Source of the DNA: an uncultured Collinsella sp.
Lineage (GTDB): Bacteria; Actinomycetota; Coriobacteriia; Coriobacteriales; Coriobacteriaceae
Reading direction: 5' to 3'
NCBI GenBank assembly: GCA_900552295.1
Contig: URZB01000080.1
Location: 1-7,082 of the forward strand
DNA: 7,082 bases
Below the pieces are notes generated by a model. The model was not told where the DNA came from. It worked only from the letters and a program-made list of their open reading frames with translations, and did not search any database. Shown piece after piece: positions 1 through 5,093 of this stretch (positions are counted from its first letter, which is position 1; the number at the start of each line of letters is the position of its first letter). The position numbers and the translations under genes were made by a program.

Positions 1-387
1 GCGTTGGCGCTCGATTCCGTCCGCCGTCGCTGGCCGGGTGCCGAAGTGGTTGCGACCTGCGCCACCGGCGGCCGTCCGGACATGGCGCTTTCCGTACTGG
101 GCCTGCTCGCGGGCTACGAGGATGCCCCAGTCTGGATTGCCGAGGACGAGACCATGGCCCGCATTCTGCACGAAGGCGAATCGTGGACCATCGAAAGCGC
201 AGAAGGCAAGACGTTCTCTATCATAGCCATTGCTCCTAAAACCGAGGTAAGCGAACACGGCCTAGAATGGGAGCTAGATCACAGTCCCTTGGGCCTGTTG
301 GCCGATACGGGCATTAGCAACGTCGTCAGGTCAACAGCCACGATCCAAGTCCACACCGGCACCGCCATCGCTTACCTATATCGTTAG
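1..387 (+). CDS. thiN: Thiamine diphosphokinase, C-terminal part (5' end outside window)
   Basis: Frame 1 is open from the first base to the TAG at 385-387, giving 128 visible residues; the true start lies upstream, and the TTG at position 4 is only an internal codon. The enzyme transfers pyrophosphate from ATP to thiamine to make the cofactor thiamine diphosphate in the cytoplasm. A GGRPD motif near the left edge corresponds to the family's GGRxDH segment. The C-terminal half has the family's beta-sandwich pattern: a GLEWELDHSPLG stretch, then GISN, then a final strand ending HTGTAIAYLYR, matching the usual 'GLxWPL...G.SN...V...G' ending. The N-terminal catalytic domain is not visible, so activity cannot be judged. 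No terminator follows directly; readthrough would run into the tRNA unit and stop at 543-573. The assignment is by remembered family pattern, not a search. Confidence 0.78.
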   Translation, partial: ALALDSVRRRWPGAEVVATCATGGRPDMALSVLGLLAGYEDAPVWIAEDETMARILHEGESWTIESAEGKTFSIIAIAPKTEVSEHGLEWELDHSPLGLLADTGISNVVRSTATIQVHTGTAIAYLYR

Positions 388-414
388 GCATTTAGAATCT
401 GACCAAAAAAGTCC

Positions 415-443
415 TTGCACGTCACGCCAACTTCCCCTATAGT
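415..443 (+). promoter_or_regulatory. Sigma-70-type promoter of the tRNA-Ala gene
   Basis: The -35 box TTGCAC (415-420) and the -10 box TATAGT (438-443) are separated by exactly 17 bases. Each is one mismatch from consensus. Transcription would start around 449-451, a few bases before the mature tRNA 5' end at 457. This is one of the clearest promoters in the window. Confidence 0.85.
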
Positions 444-456
444 ATCTCCACGTCAC

Positions 457-532
457 GGGGGCGTAGCTCAGCTGGGAGAGCGCTTGACTGGCAGTCAAGA
501 GGTCAGGGGTTCGATCCCCCTCGTCTCCACCA
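457..532 (+). tRNA. tRNA-Ala, anticodon GGC, CCA encoded
   Basis: A full 76-nt cloverleaf can be drawn. The acceptor stem is 457-463 with 522-528 (two G-U pairs). The D stem is GCTC/GAGC (466-469, 478-481) and the anticodon stem CTTGA/TCAAG (483-487, 495-499). The anticodon loop CTGGCAG places GGC at 490-492, reading alanine GCC/GCU codons. The T stem AGGGG/CCCCT closes the TTCGATC loop. The discriminator base is A529 and the gene encodes its own CCA at 530-532. It has its own promoter and terminator, so it is a single-gene unit between thiN and the polysaccharide locus. The 3' half of a tRNA gene is a common integration target, but no duplicated 3' end was seen here. Confidence 0.97.
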
Positions 533-542
533 TCGTGAATGC

Positions 543-573
543 AAAGGCCTTCGGAATTCCGAAGGCCTTTTTT
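543..573 (+). terminator. Intrinsic terminator after tRNA-Ala
   Basis: A perfect 12-bp stem, AAAGGCCTTCGG (543-554) with CCGAAGGCCTTT (559-570), closes a 4-base AATT loop. The run of T reaches 573, so the RNA hairpin ends in a U tract. The inverted repeat is symmetrical, but a good T run exists only on the + strand, so it mainly stops rightward transcription from the tRNA. Confidence 0.93.
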
Positions 574-841
574 CATGCCAATACACATCGCGCCATAAAC
601 CCAATCCACACCAACAAAAAGTTGCACAATTTATTTCCCATCTCTGTACATAGTTTGTTAGCCAAACGCGATTATCAGTGTAGATCGCCGTTCCATTTGG
701 GCTTCAGGAACGCCTCTAATCTCCGTTGGCGTCCCAATAACCTGCATTAACGTGAACAACATCCCAAAACAGCCCCCTTAAGCACGTCAAATGAACGTTA
801 TGTTGTCCAATGCAGTCCAAATCAGTTTCGCTAACAGCTTG
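574..841. other. Non-coding spacer upstream of the polysaccharide operon
   Basis: No open reading frame here has both a plausible start with a Shine-Dalgarno site and a recognisable protein. The stretch looks less GC-rich than the flanking genes. It holds a modest inverted repeat at 697-737, a short hairpin GTTTG/CAAAC at 653-667, and several short repeated motifs between 747 and 861. It probably serves as upstream regulatory DNA; no specific regulator can be named. Confidence 0.5.
697..737. repeat. Imperfect inverted repeat in the spacer
   Basis: ACGCC (710-714) pairs with GGCGT (728-732) around a 13-base loop. The pairing continues as TTGGG (697-701) with CCCAA (733-737), leaving an 8-base bulge on the left arm; an alternative is GG (707-708) with CC (733-734). 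No T run follows, so it is not a terminator. It could be an operator or simply chance; it lies upstream of the promoter proposed at 842-850. Confidence 0.35.
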
Positions 842-850
842 TGCTAGGAT
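842..850 (+). promoter_or_regulatory. Possible extended -10 promoter for the polysaccharide operon
   Basis: TGCTAGGAT fits the extended -10 form TGn followed by a hexamer, here TAGGAT, with four of six consensus bases. The -35 region 17 bases upstream (822-827, TCAGTT) is weak, as is common when an extended -10 is present. A start would fall near 856-858, inside the palindrome TAACGTTA (854-861), and just upstream of the first leader hairpin. This start would give a leader of about 450 nt before the first gene. This is a candidate only; a start closer to the gene is not excluded. Confidence 0.35.
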
Positions 851-872
851 ACCTAACGTTACATGAGTTCAA

Positions 873-908
873 CTGCGCTTCACGGCTCCAGCAAGCCATG
901 AAGCGCAG
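873..908 (+). promoter_or_regulatory. Leader RNA hairpin 1
   Basis: A perfect 10-bp stem, CTGCGCTTCA (873-882) with TGAAGCGCAG (899-908), is followed by a C/A mismatch and an inner 4-bp stem GGCT/AGCC (884-887, 894-897) around a CCAGCA loop. No T tract follows, so it is not an intrinsic terminator. It lies just after the proposed transcription start, where a recruitment element for a NusG-like antiterminator would be expected. LoaP is reported to recognise an RNA hairpin in operon leaders; whether this is such an element is inference. Confidence 0.55.
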
Positions 909-917
909 GGTCGATCA

Positions 918-940
918 GCATCCGGCCGTAACGGCGGTGC
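918..940 (+). promoter_or_regulatory. Leader RNA hairpin 2
   Basis: GCA (918-920) pairs with TGC (938-940), CCG (922-924) with CGG (935-937), and CCG (926-928) with CGG (932-934). Single-base bulges sit at T921 and G925, and a TAA triloop closes the stem. It starts nine bases after hairpin 1, so the two form a compact tandem. No U tract follows. The function is unknown. Confidence 0.45.
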
Positions 941-1048
941 CAGAAACACCACGAGCTCCAATAAAGAAGTCATGCGACGTTGTTTATTTGTACTGAGTTA
1001 ATTCACAGGTGCAAATAATTGATAGTTTCATGCCTAAACGAAGCAGTT

Positions 1049-1114
1049 CTTCAGCTGTTTGCGTGCGGTTCAGTTTTGTACCCGCTTGATTGGTTCGCAC
1101 GCAGCCAGCTGGGG
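1049..1114 (+). promoter_or_regulatory. Leader RNA hairpin 3 (long stem)
   Basis: The segment 1052-1067 (CAGCTGTTTGCGTGCG) pairs with 1096-1111 over 16 positions, with one T/C mismatch and one G-U pair. Two further G-U pairs and a C-G pair can extend it out to 1049/1114. The loop of 28 bases (1068-1095) is large and unpaired. A stem of this length in non-coding DNA just ahead of an operon is unlikely to be accidental. No T run follows. Confidence 0.55.
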
Positions 1115-1207
1115 TCGCGGTCATTTTGCGAAACACGTCCGCGTCTCTAGCAACTGCATTTGTACATACCGTTCACGGTGGGGCAGAGCCACGTGCTTGT
1201 CTGACTG

Positions 1208-1280
1208 GGCTCAGGGTTTGAATATGGAGCGCCTTCGCGCACAAGCGCCCTGGCGAAGCCATACCCAAACCCCTTGAGCC
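1208..1280 (+). promoter_or_regulatory. Leader RNA hairpin 4, just upstream of the first gene's ribosome binding site
   Basis: The stem builds in four blocks. GGCTCA (1208-1213) pairs with TGAGCC (1275-1280), and GGGTTTG (1214-1220) with CAAACCC (1266-1272), with a two-base bulge between them. After a small internal loop, TATGG (1223-1227) pairs with CCATA (1259-1263), and CTTCGC (1233-1238) with GCGAAG (1253-1258) around a 14-base loop. About 24 pairs form in total. It ends 11 bases before the Shine-Dalgarno site of the NusG paralogue. CCCCTT at 1270-1275 in its right arm is also complementary to AAGGGG (1295-1300), so an alternative fold could mask the ribosome site. Confidence 0.55.
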
Positions 1281-1291
1281 ACACGTAAGAC

Positions 1292-1303
1292 AGAAAGGGG
1301 GTG
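1292..1303 (+). promoter_or_regulatory. Strong Shine-Dalgarno site that sets the NusG-paralogue start
   Basis: AGAAAGGGGGTG is a single mismatch from the ideal AGAAAGGAGGTG complement of the 16S rRNA tail. Its core ends 8 bases before GTG 1310. The upstream in-frame GTGs at 1301 and 1304 lie within the site or next to it, so 1310 is the start. Confidence 0.75.
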
Positions 1304-1309
1304 GTGCTC

Positions 1310-1855
1310 GTGTGGTATGTGATCCAGGTCATTAACGGTCGCGAAGACGTAATGCGCGAGCGCATCGAGCGCATGGTGCCGGCGAGTGCCATGCAAGAGC
1401 TCTTTTATCCCCAATACCAAACCAAGATCAAGGTGCACGGCGAATGGGTCAGCACGACTAAGCCGCTTTTTCCCGGTTATCTTATCTGCGATACGGCAGA
1501 TCCTCGGACCGTGCAACAGTATTTGCTGCGCATGGACGACTTTGCCCGGGTGCTTTCCCAGGACGGTCGGTTTGTGCCGCTGGCAAAAGAAGAGACCCAG
1601 CTCATTGGCAGCTTTACCAATAGGGGAGACCGCGTGGTGCCCATGAGCGAGGCTCTAAAGGATGGAGACCAGGTCGTAGTAACGGCAGGCCCGCTGCTGG
1701 GGCACGAGGCCCTTATCAAAACCATTAACAGACGCAAGAGCACTGCCTTTTTGGAGCTCGACTTGTGCGGCCGACGCGTAACCACCCGCGTTGGCCTTGC
1801 GGTGCTTTCAAAAGAGCAGCGCGTTATGCGCAATCACAGAAGAGTGATTGCCTAG
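1310..1855 (+). CDS. Specialised NusG paralogue (LoaP/RfaH/UpxY-like antiterminator)
   Basis: This is a 181-residue protein of normal length for NusG-like factors. The NGN domain covers about residues 1-100. It opens with MWYVIQVINGRED and contains the family's PLFPGYLI segment (52-59), which follows the polymerase-binding surface. A KOW domain starts around residue 117 (KDGDQVVVTAGPLLGHEALI). Proteins of this type bind RNA polymerase and let it read through pauses and terminators in selected long operons, often for capsules or secondary metabolites. Housekeeping nusG normally sits beside secE and ribosomal genes, so this one, leading a glycan operon, is a dedicated paralogue. The GTG at 1310 is chosen because of the 1292-1303 ribosome site and because it gives the usual N-terminus. 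The LoaP subgroup is favoured but not proven; I gave no symbol for that reason. Confidence 0.88.
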   Translation: MWYVIQVINGREDVMRERIERMVPASAMQELFYPQYQTKIKVHGEWVSTTKPLFPGYLICDTADPRTVQQYLLRMDDFARVLSQDGRFVPLAKEETQLIGSFTNRGDRVVPMSEALKDGDQVVVTAGPLLGHEALIKTINRRKSTAFLELDLCGRRVTTRVGLAVLSKEQRVMRNHRRVIA

Positions 1856-1896
1856 CTGCAAGCTCGCAAGCGGACGACCGAAGGCAAAAAGTATCG

Positions 1897-1903
1897 AAGG
1901 AGG
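1897..1903 (+). promoter_or_regulatory. Shine-Dalgarno site of the sugar transferase gene
   Basis: AAGGAGG lies 4 bases before TTG 1908 and 16 bases before ATG 1920. The first spacing is tight and the second too long, so neither start is ideal. TTG 1908 is slightly favoured. Confidence 0.55.
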
Positions 1904-1907
1904 GCTC

Positions 1908-2702
1908 TTGGAGCCTACGATGATGACCATGGCACAGGGCGCGCGGGAGACGCGCACGGCCGCCACGGCGAATTCCGTCACTGCCGCAGCCGGTGCTGCG
2001 GGGGATTACCTTACAAACGAAGAAGCGTACAAGATGCTGCGCGGTGCCAACTCCGGCGTGAAGCCCGAGCTTGGGCACAGGCTCTACCGCGTTGTTAAGC
2101 GTACGGTGGACATTGTCGCCGCCGGCGGAGCCCTGGTGTTGCTCTTTATTCCCGGGGTAATTCTGAGCGTGGTCATTTGCATAAAGAGCCCGGGCGCCAG
2201 CCCCCTATATTCACAGTGGCGCGTGGGCCGCGTGCGCAAAGACGGCACGTTCTACCTGTTTAAGATCTACAAGTTCCGCAGCATGGTTCCCAACGCAGAC
2301 CAAATGCTCAAGGACTTGCAGGCCCAAAACGAGGCCACTGGCCCCATGTTTAAAATGAAGCACGACCCGCGCATTATTCCCGGTGTGGGTAACTTCATTC
2401 GCAAGCACAGCATCGACGAGCTGCCCCAGCTCATCAACGTGTTCTTGGGCCAAATGAACCTCATTGGCCCGCGCCCCGGCCTGCCGCGCGAGGTTGCCCT
2501 GTACAGCGAGCACGACATGAAGCGCCTGGCGGTAAAACCCGGCTGCAGCGGTCCTTGGCAGGTAATGGGCCGCAGCCACCTGGGCTTCAACGAAATGGTT
2601 GAGCTGGATCTTCACTATATAGAGAATCGCAGCCTGCGCCAGGACCTGCGGTTGTTATTCGGCACGCTGAAGACGATGTTCTCTGGGGAAGGTGCCGTGT
2701 AG
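1908..2702 (+). CDS. Initiating sugar transferase (monotopic phosphoglycosyl transferase, bacterial sugar transferase family)
   Basis: The protein moves a sugar 1-phosphate from a nucleotide sugar onto polyprenyl phosphate at the inner membrane face, the first step of glycan assembly. Numbered from TTG 1908 it has 264 residues. Residues 1-55 are a hydrophilic, alanine/threonine-rich N-terminus. A hydrophobic helix at about 68-92 fits the family's re-entrant membrane helix. Then come WRVGR and YKFRSM (about 104-126). The SIDELPQL motif holds the catalytic Asp-Glu pair at D170/E171, followed by NLIGPRPGLP (about 184-193), KPGCSGPWQVMGRS (210-223) and a C-terminal LDLHYIENRSLRQD. It lacks the polytopic N-terminal module of WbaP/WcaJ-type enzymes, so it is the short form. 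An in-frame ATG at 1920 is an alternative start. It lies 52 bases after the NusG paralogue, with no terminator between. The sugar used cannot be told from sequence. Confidence 0.92.
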   Translation: MEPTMMTMAQGARETRTAATANSVTAAAGAAGDYLTNEEAYKMLRGANSGVKPELGHRLYRVVKRTVDIVAAGGALVLLFIPGVILSVVICIKSPGASPLYSQWRVGRVRKDGTFYLFKIYKFRSMVPNADQMLKDLQAQNEATGPMFKMKHDPRIIPGVGNFIRKHSIDELPQLINVFLGQMNLIGPRPGLPREVALYSEHDMKRLAVKPGCSGPWQVMGRSHLGFNEMVELDLHYIENRSLRQDLRLLFGTLKTMFSGEGAV

Positions 2703-2703
2703 C

Positions 2704-3807
2704 ATGCGCATCGCCATGATAGGCCAAAAGAGAACGGGTTCGCGCGAGGGCGGCGTAGAAGTGGTGGTAGGCGAGCTTGCTCGCCGTATGGCAGACCTTG
2801 GTCACCAAGTAACCTGCTACGACCGTATGGGCGAAGGAGCTCCTTCCGAGCCCTACGAGAAGGATGGCTACCGCATCGTTCCCGTAAAGGCTCTGGACAT
2901 CAAGGGGCTCTCTGCGCTCACGAGCAGCTTTGCCGCAACAAGGGCCGCCATCAAAGACGGGGCAGACGTAATTCACTATCACGCAGAGGGGCCGTGTGTC
3001 CCCCTTCGTTTTGCGCGTTCCGCGGACATCAGGACCGTGGCAACGATCCACGGCCTGGACTGGCAGCGTGCAAAATGGGGCGGCTTGGCTTCCAAGTACA
3101 TCAAGTTCGGCGAGGCGACGGCGGCCAAGTGCGCGGATGCGCTCATCGTGCTTTCCCGGGGCAATCAGGAGTACTTCAAGGAGGCTTACGGCCGCGAGGC
3201 TACGCTCATTCCCAACGGCATCACTCCCGAGGCGGATCTTCCCGCGAAGGAGATCTCCGAGCGCTTGGGGCTCACCCAGGGCTCCTATGTCCTCTACCTC
3301 GGTCGCATTGTGCCCGAGAAGCGACCGGAACTGTTGGTGGAGGCGTACAAGCAGGTAAAGACGGATAAGCGCCTGGTTATCGCGGGCGACTCCTCCGATA
3401 CGGACGACTACGCCGTGGCGCTCAAAGAGGCTGCCGCGTCCGACCCCCGCGCGCTCTTTACCGGCCACGTTGAGGGCAACCTGCTCTCCGAGCTGTACTC
3501 CAACGCGTATTGCTACGCGCTCCCCTCCGACGTTGAGGGCCTGCCCATGAGCTTGCTGGAGGCCATGTCTCACGGTGCGGCATGCGTTACCTCGGATATT
3601 CCCGAGTGCGCGGATGTTCTGCAGGGTTGCGGGCTCACGTTCCCACACGGAGACGCGGGGGCGCTGCGCGACGTGCTTGAAGGCCTGATAGCGGATTCTG
3701 CCCAAGCGGAGAGGCTGGGCGCCATGGCACGTGACCGCGCGATTAATGGCTATGACTGGAACAGCGTCGTCCAAAGGACGCTTGCTTTGTATGAGGGTGT
3801 TGCGTAA
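2704..3807 (+). CDS. Glycosyltransferase family 4 (GT-B fold)
   Basis: The 367-residue protein is a retaining GT-B glycosyltransferase that most likely adds a sugar to the lipid-linked glycan in the cytoplasm. The N-terminal domain starts MRIAMIGQKR and has a glycine loop SREGGVE (13-19), resembling the DUF1972/rhamnosyltransferase-like N-terminus found in many capsule loci. The C-terminal donor-binding domain shows YLGRIVPEKRPELL (about 198-211) and the E-x7-E motif in EGLPMSLLEA (E278, E286). ATG 2704 follows the previous TAG after one base, and the family N-terminus matches there; the in-frame GTG at 2692 would add four residues and lies inside the previous gene. GGGGAAGG just upstream can serve as ribosome site. 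The stop overlaps the next start (TAATG), indicating translational coupling. Donor and acceptor sugars are unknown. Confidence 0.92.
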   Translation: MRIAMIGQKRTGSREGGVEVVVGELARRMADLGHQVTCYDRMGEGAPSEPYEKDGYRIVPVKALDIKGLSALTSSFAATRAAIKDGADVIHYHAEGPCVPLRFARSADIRTVATIHGLDWQRAKWGGLASKYIKFGEATAAKCADALIVLSRGNQEYFKEAYGREATLIPNGITPEADLPAKEISERLGLTQGSYVLYLGRIVPEKRPELLVEAYKQVKTDKRLVIAGDSSDTDDYAVALKEAAASDPRALFTGHVEGNLLSELYSNAYCYALPSDVEGLPMSLLEAMSHGAACVTSDIPECADVLQGCGLTFPHGDAGALRDVLEGLIADSAQAERLGAMARDRAINGYDWNSVVQRTLALYEGVA

Positions 3808-5090
3808 TGAAGATCCTTCTTGTAAATAAGTTTCATTGGCGCAAGGGTGGAAGCGAGACGTACTACTTTGCTCTTGCCGATGGTCTTCGCGCTCTTGGGC
3901 ATGAAGTTGCCTTCTTCAGCATGGAGGATGAGCGTAATGAGCCGACTGAGTGGTCGCGTTACTTTGTAACGAATCGCGACTATAACGGACCGAGCTCTAT
4001 TGTCGATAAGGCGAAGGCCGCGCAGGCACTTGTGTATTCCAAAGAGGCGCGCGAGAAGTTCGATGCGCTGTGCCGTGAATTCCAGCCCGATGTAATCCAT
4101 CTCAATCTCACTCATAGGCAGATTACGTTTTCCATCTTGGACGCTCCTTGGCTAAAGCAGCATCCAACGCCGGTTGTGTATACCTCGCACGACTTGATTC
4201 TTGCTTGCCCGAGCTATCTTATGCTTGATTCCGAGGGCAACGTTTGCGATTCGTGTCTCGGGGGTCATTTTGGCAATTGCCTTAAGAAGAAGTGCGTAAA
4301 GGGTTCGATCGCAAAAAGCGCGTTAGCGGTGGCTGAGGCGGAGTGGCTTAAACGGCACAAAACCTATTCACGTCTCGATCGCATCATCTGCCCGAGTGAG
4401 TTCATGCGGAACAAGTTTATTGAAGCGGGGCTTCCCGAGCGTCAGCTTGTCCTCATGCGGAATTTCCTGAATCCCGATTCGATGTCACGGGAAGTTGCCA
4501 ACCAAAATAATGAAGATCCCTACATGCTGTATCTGGGACGCCTTTCTCGCGAGAAAGGCGTGTTAACGCTCGTGCATGCTTTTGAGAAGGCGGCACCGGT
4601 GATCCCTGATTGGCGTCTTGTTATTGCAGGCGATGGCCCTGAATGTGATGCTGTGAAGGTCAAAGTTTCCGCAATGCCAAACGAAATAAGCTCGAGGATT
4701 GAGCTGGTTGGATATAAAACCGGTGACGCCCTGCGCGGACTTGTGAATCGAGCCACTCTGGCGGCTGCGCCGTCAGAGTGGCTCGAGAACGCGCCATATG
4801 CGGTTCTCGAGGCACTCGCCGCGGGCAAGCCCGTTATCGGTACGAACATGGGCGGAATACCCGAGCTGGTACGTGAGGGTGAAACGGGCTTCCTGGCTGA
4901 AGCCCACGATGAGGCAGGACTTGCAGATGCAATCCGTAGGGGTGCGGCGGTGGCCGCCTATCCTGCGGCTTACGCCGCGATGAGCGCGCATTGCCGTTCA
5001 TTCGTGGCAGAGAACTGTAATCAAGAGAAATACATCCGGAATCTCGTCTCCCTGTATCAAGAACTAATTGACCGGAAGGTGGTGGCCTAA
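3807..5090 (+). CDS. Glycosyltransferase family 4 with an internal cysteine cluster
   Basis: A 427-residue GT-B enzyme that should add a further sugar to the growing glycan. The N-terminus is MKILLVNKFHWRKGGSETY with the GG donor/acceptor loop. The donor domain has YLGRLSREKGVLTL (242-255), AGDGPE, and a family EX7E-like segment around SEWLENAPYAVLEA (E328, E335). An insert at residues 134-163 carries five cysteines (C134, C147, C150, C158, C163) in a CxxC-rich pattern that recurs in a known subset of GT4 proteins and could bind a metal; that is inference. Start ATG 3807 overlaps the upstream TAA, with GAGGG nine bases before. The gene uses more AT-ending codons (GAT, CTT, CGT) than its neighbours: a hand count gives 29 G+C of 60 at 4501-4560 against 37 of 60 at 5221-5280. 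It may have a separate origin. Confidence 0.92.
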   Translation: MKILLVNKFHWRKGGSETYYFALADGLRALGHEVAFFSMEDERNEPTEWSRYFVTNRDYNGPSSIVDKAKAAQALVYSKEAREKFDALCREFQPDVIHLNLTHRQITFSILDAPWLKQHPTPVVYTSHDLILACPSYLMLDSEGNVCDSCLGGHFGNCLKKKCVKGSIAKSALAVAEAEWLKRHKTYSRLDRIICPSEFMRNKFIEAGLPERQLVLMRNFLNPDSMSREVANQNNEDPYMLYLGRLSREKGVLTLVHAFEKAAPVIPDWRLVIAGDGPECDAVKVKVSAMPNEISSRIELVGYKTGDALRGLVNRATLAAAPSEWLENAPYAVLEALAAGKPVIGTNMGGIPELVREGETGFLAEAHDEAGLADAIRRGAAVAAYPAAYAAMSAHCRSFVAENCNQEKYIRNLVSLYQELIDRKVVA

Positions 5091-5093
5091 CCC

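Noticed and set aside
622..652. TTGCAC as a -35 box of a second promoter
   Set aside because: The box is identical to that of the tRNA promoter, but at 16-18 bases spacing there is no -10 hexamer; the closest AT-rich hexamers are poor or wrongly spaced.
415..750. 111-codon open frame on the plus strand across the tRNA
   Set aside because: It runs through the promoter, tRNA-Ala and the terminator; the familiar-looking 'GGVAQLGERLTGSQEVRGSIPL' type peptide is a classic mistranslation of a tRNA gene.
928..942. GGCGGT match to the ops/JUMPstart element of RfaH
   Set aside because: Only about seven bases agree with GGCGGTAGC-type ops, the rest of JUMPstart is missing, and the bases are better explained as an arm of hairpin 2.
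946..956. CACGAGC complementary to the NusG-paralogue start region (1306-1312)
   Set aside because: Seven bases of complementarity over 350 bases is easily due to chance, and the pairing does not extend.
969..989. Small stem GTC/GAC followed by a T-rich run as a leader terminator
   Set aside because: The stem is only three pairs and the T run is interrupted, so it would not stop polymerase.
1059..1277. 72-codon open frame in the leader
   Set aside because: No Shine-Dalgarno site precedes it, the composition is arbitrary, and it overlaps the pairing arms of hairpins 3 and 4. A leader peptide is not supported.
2587..3774. 395-codon open frame on the minus strand
   Set aside because: It lies opposite the first GT4 gene, which has clear family motifs. 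The minus-strand product has biased composition and no recognisable domain.
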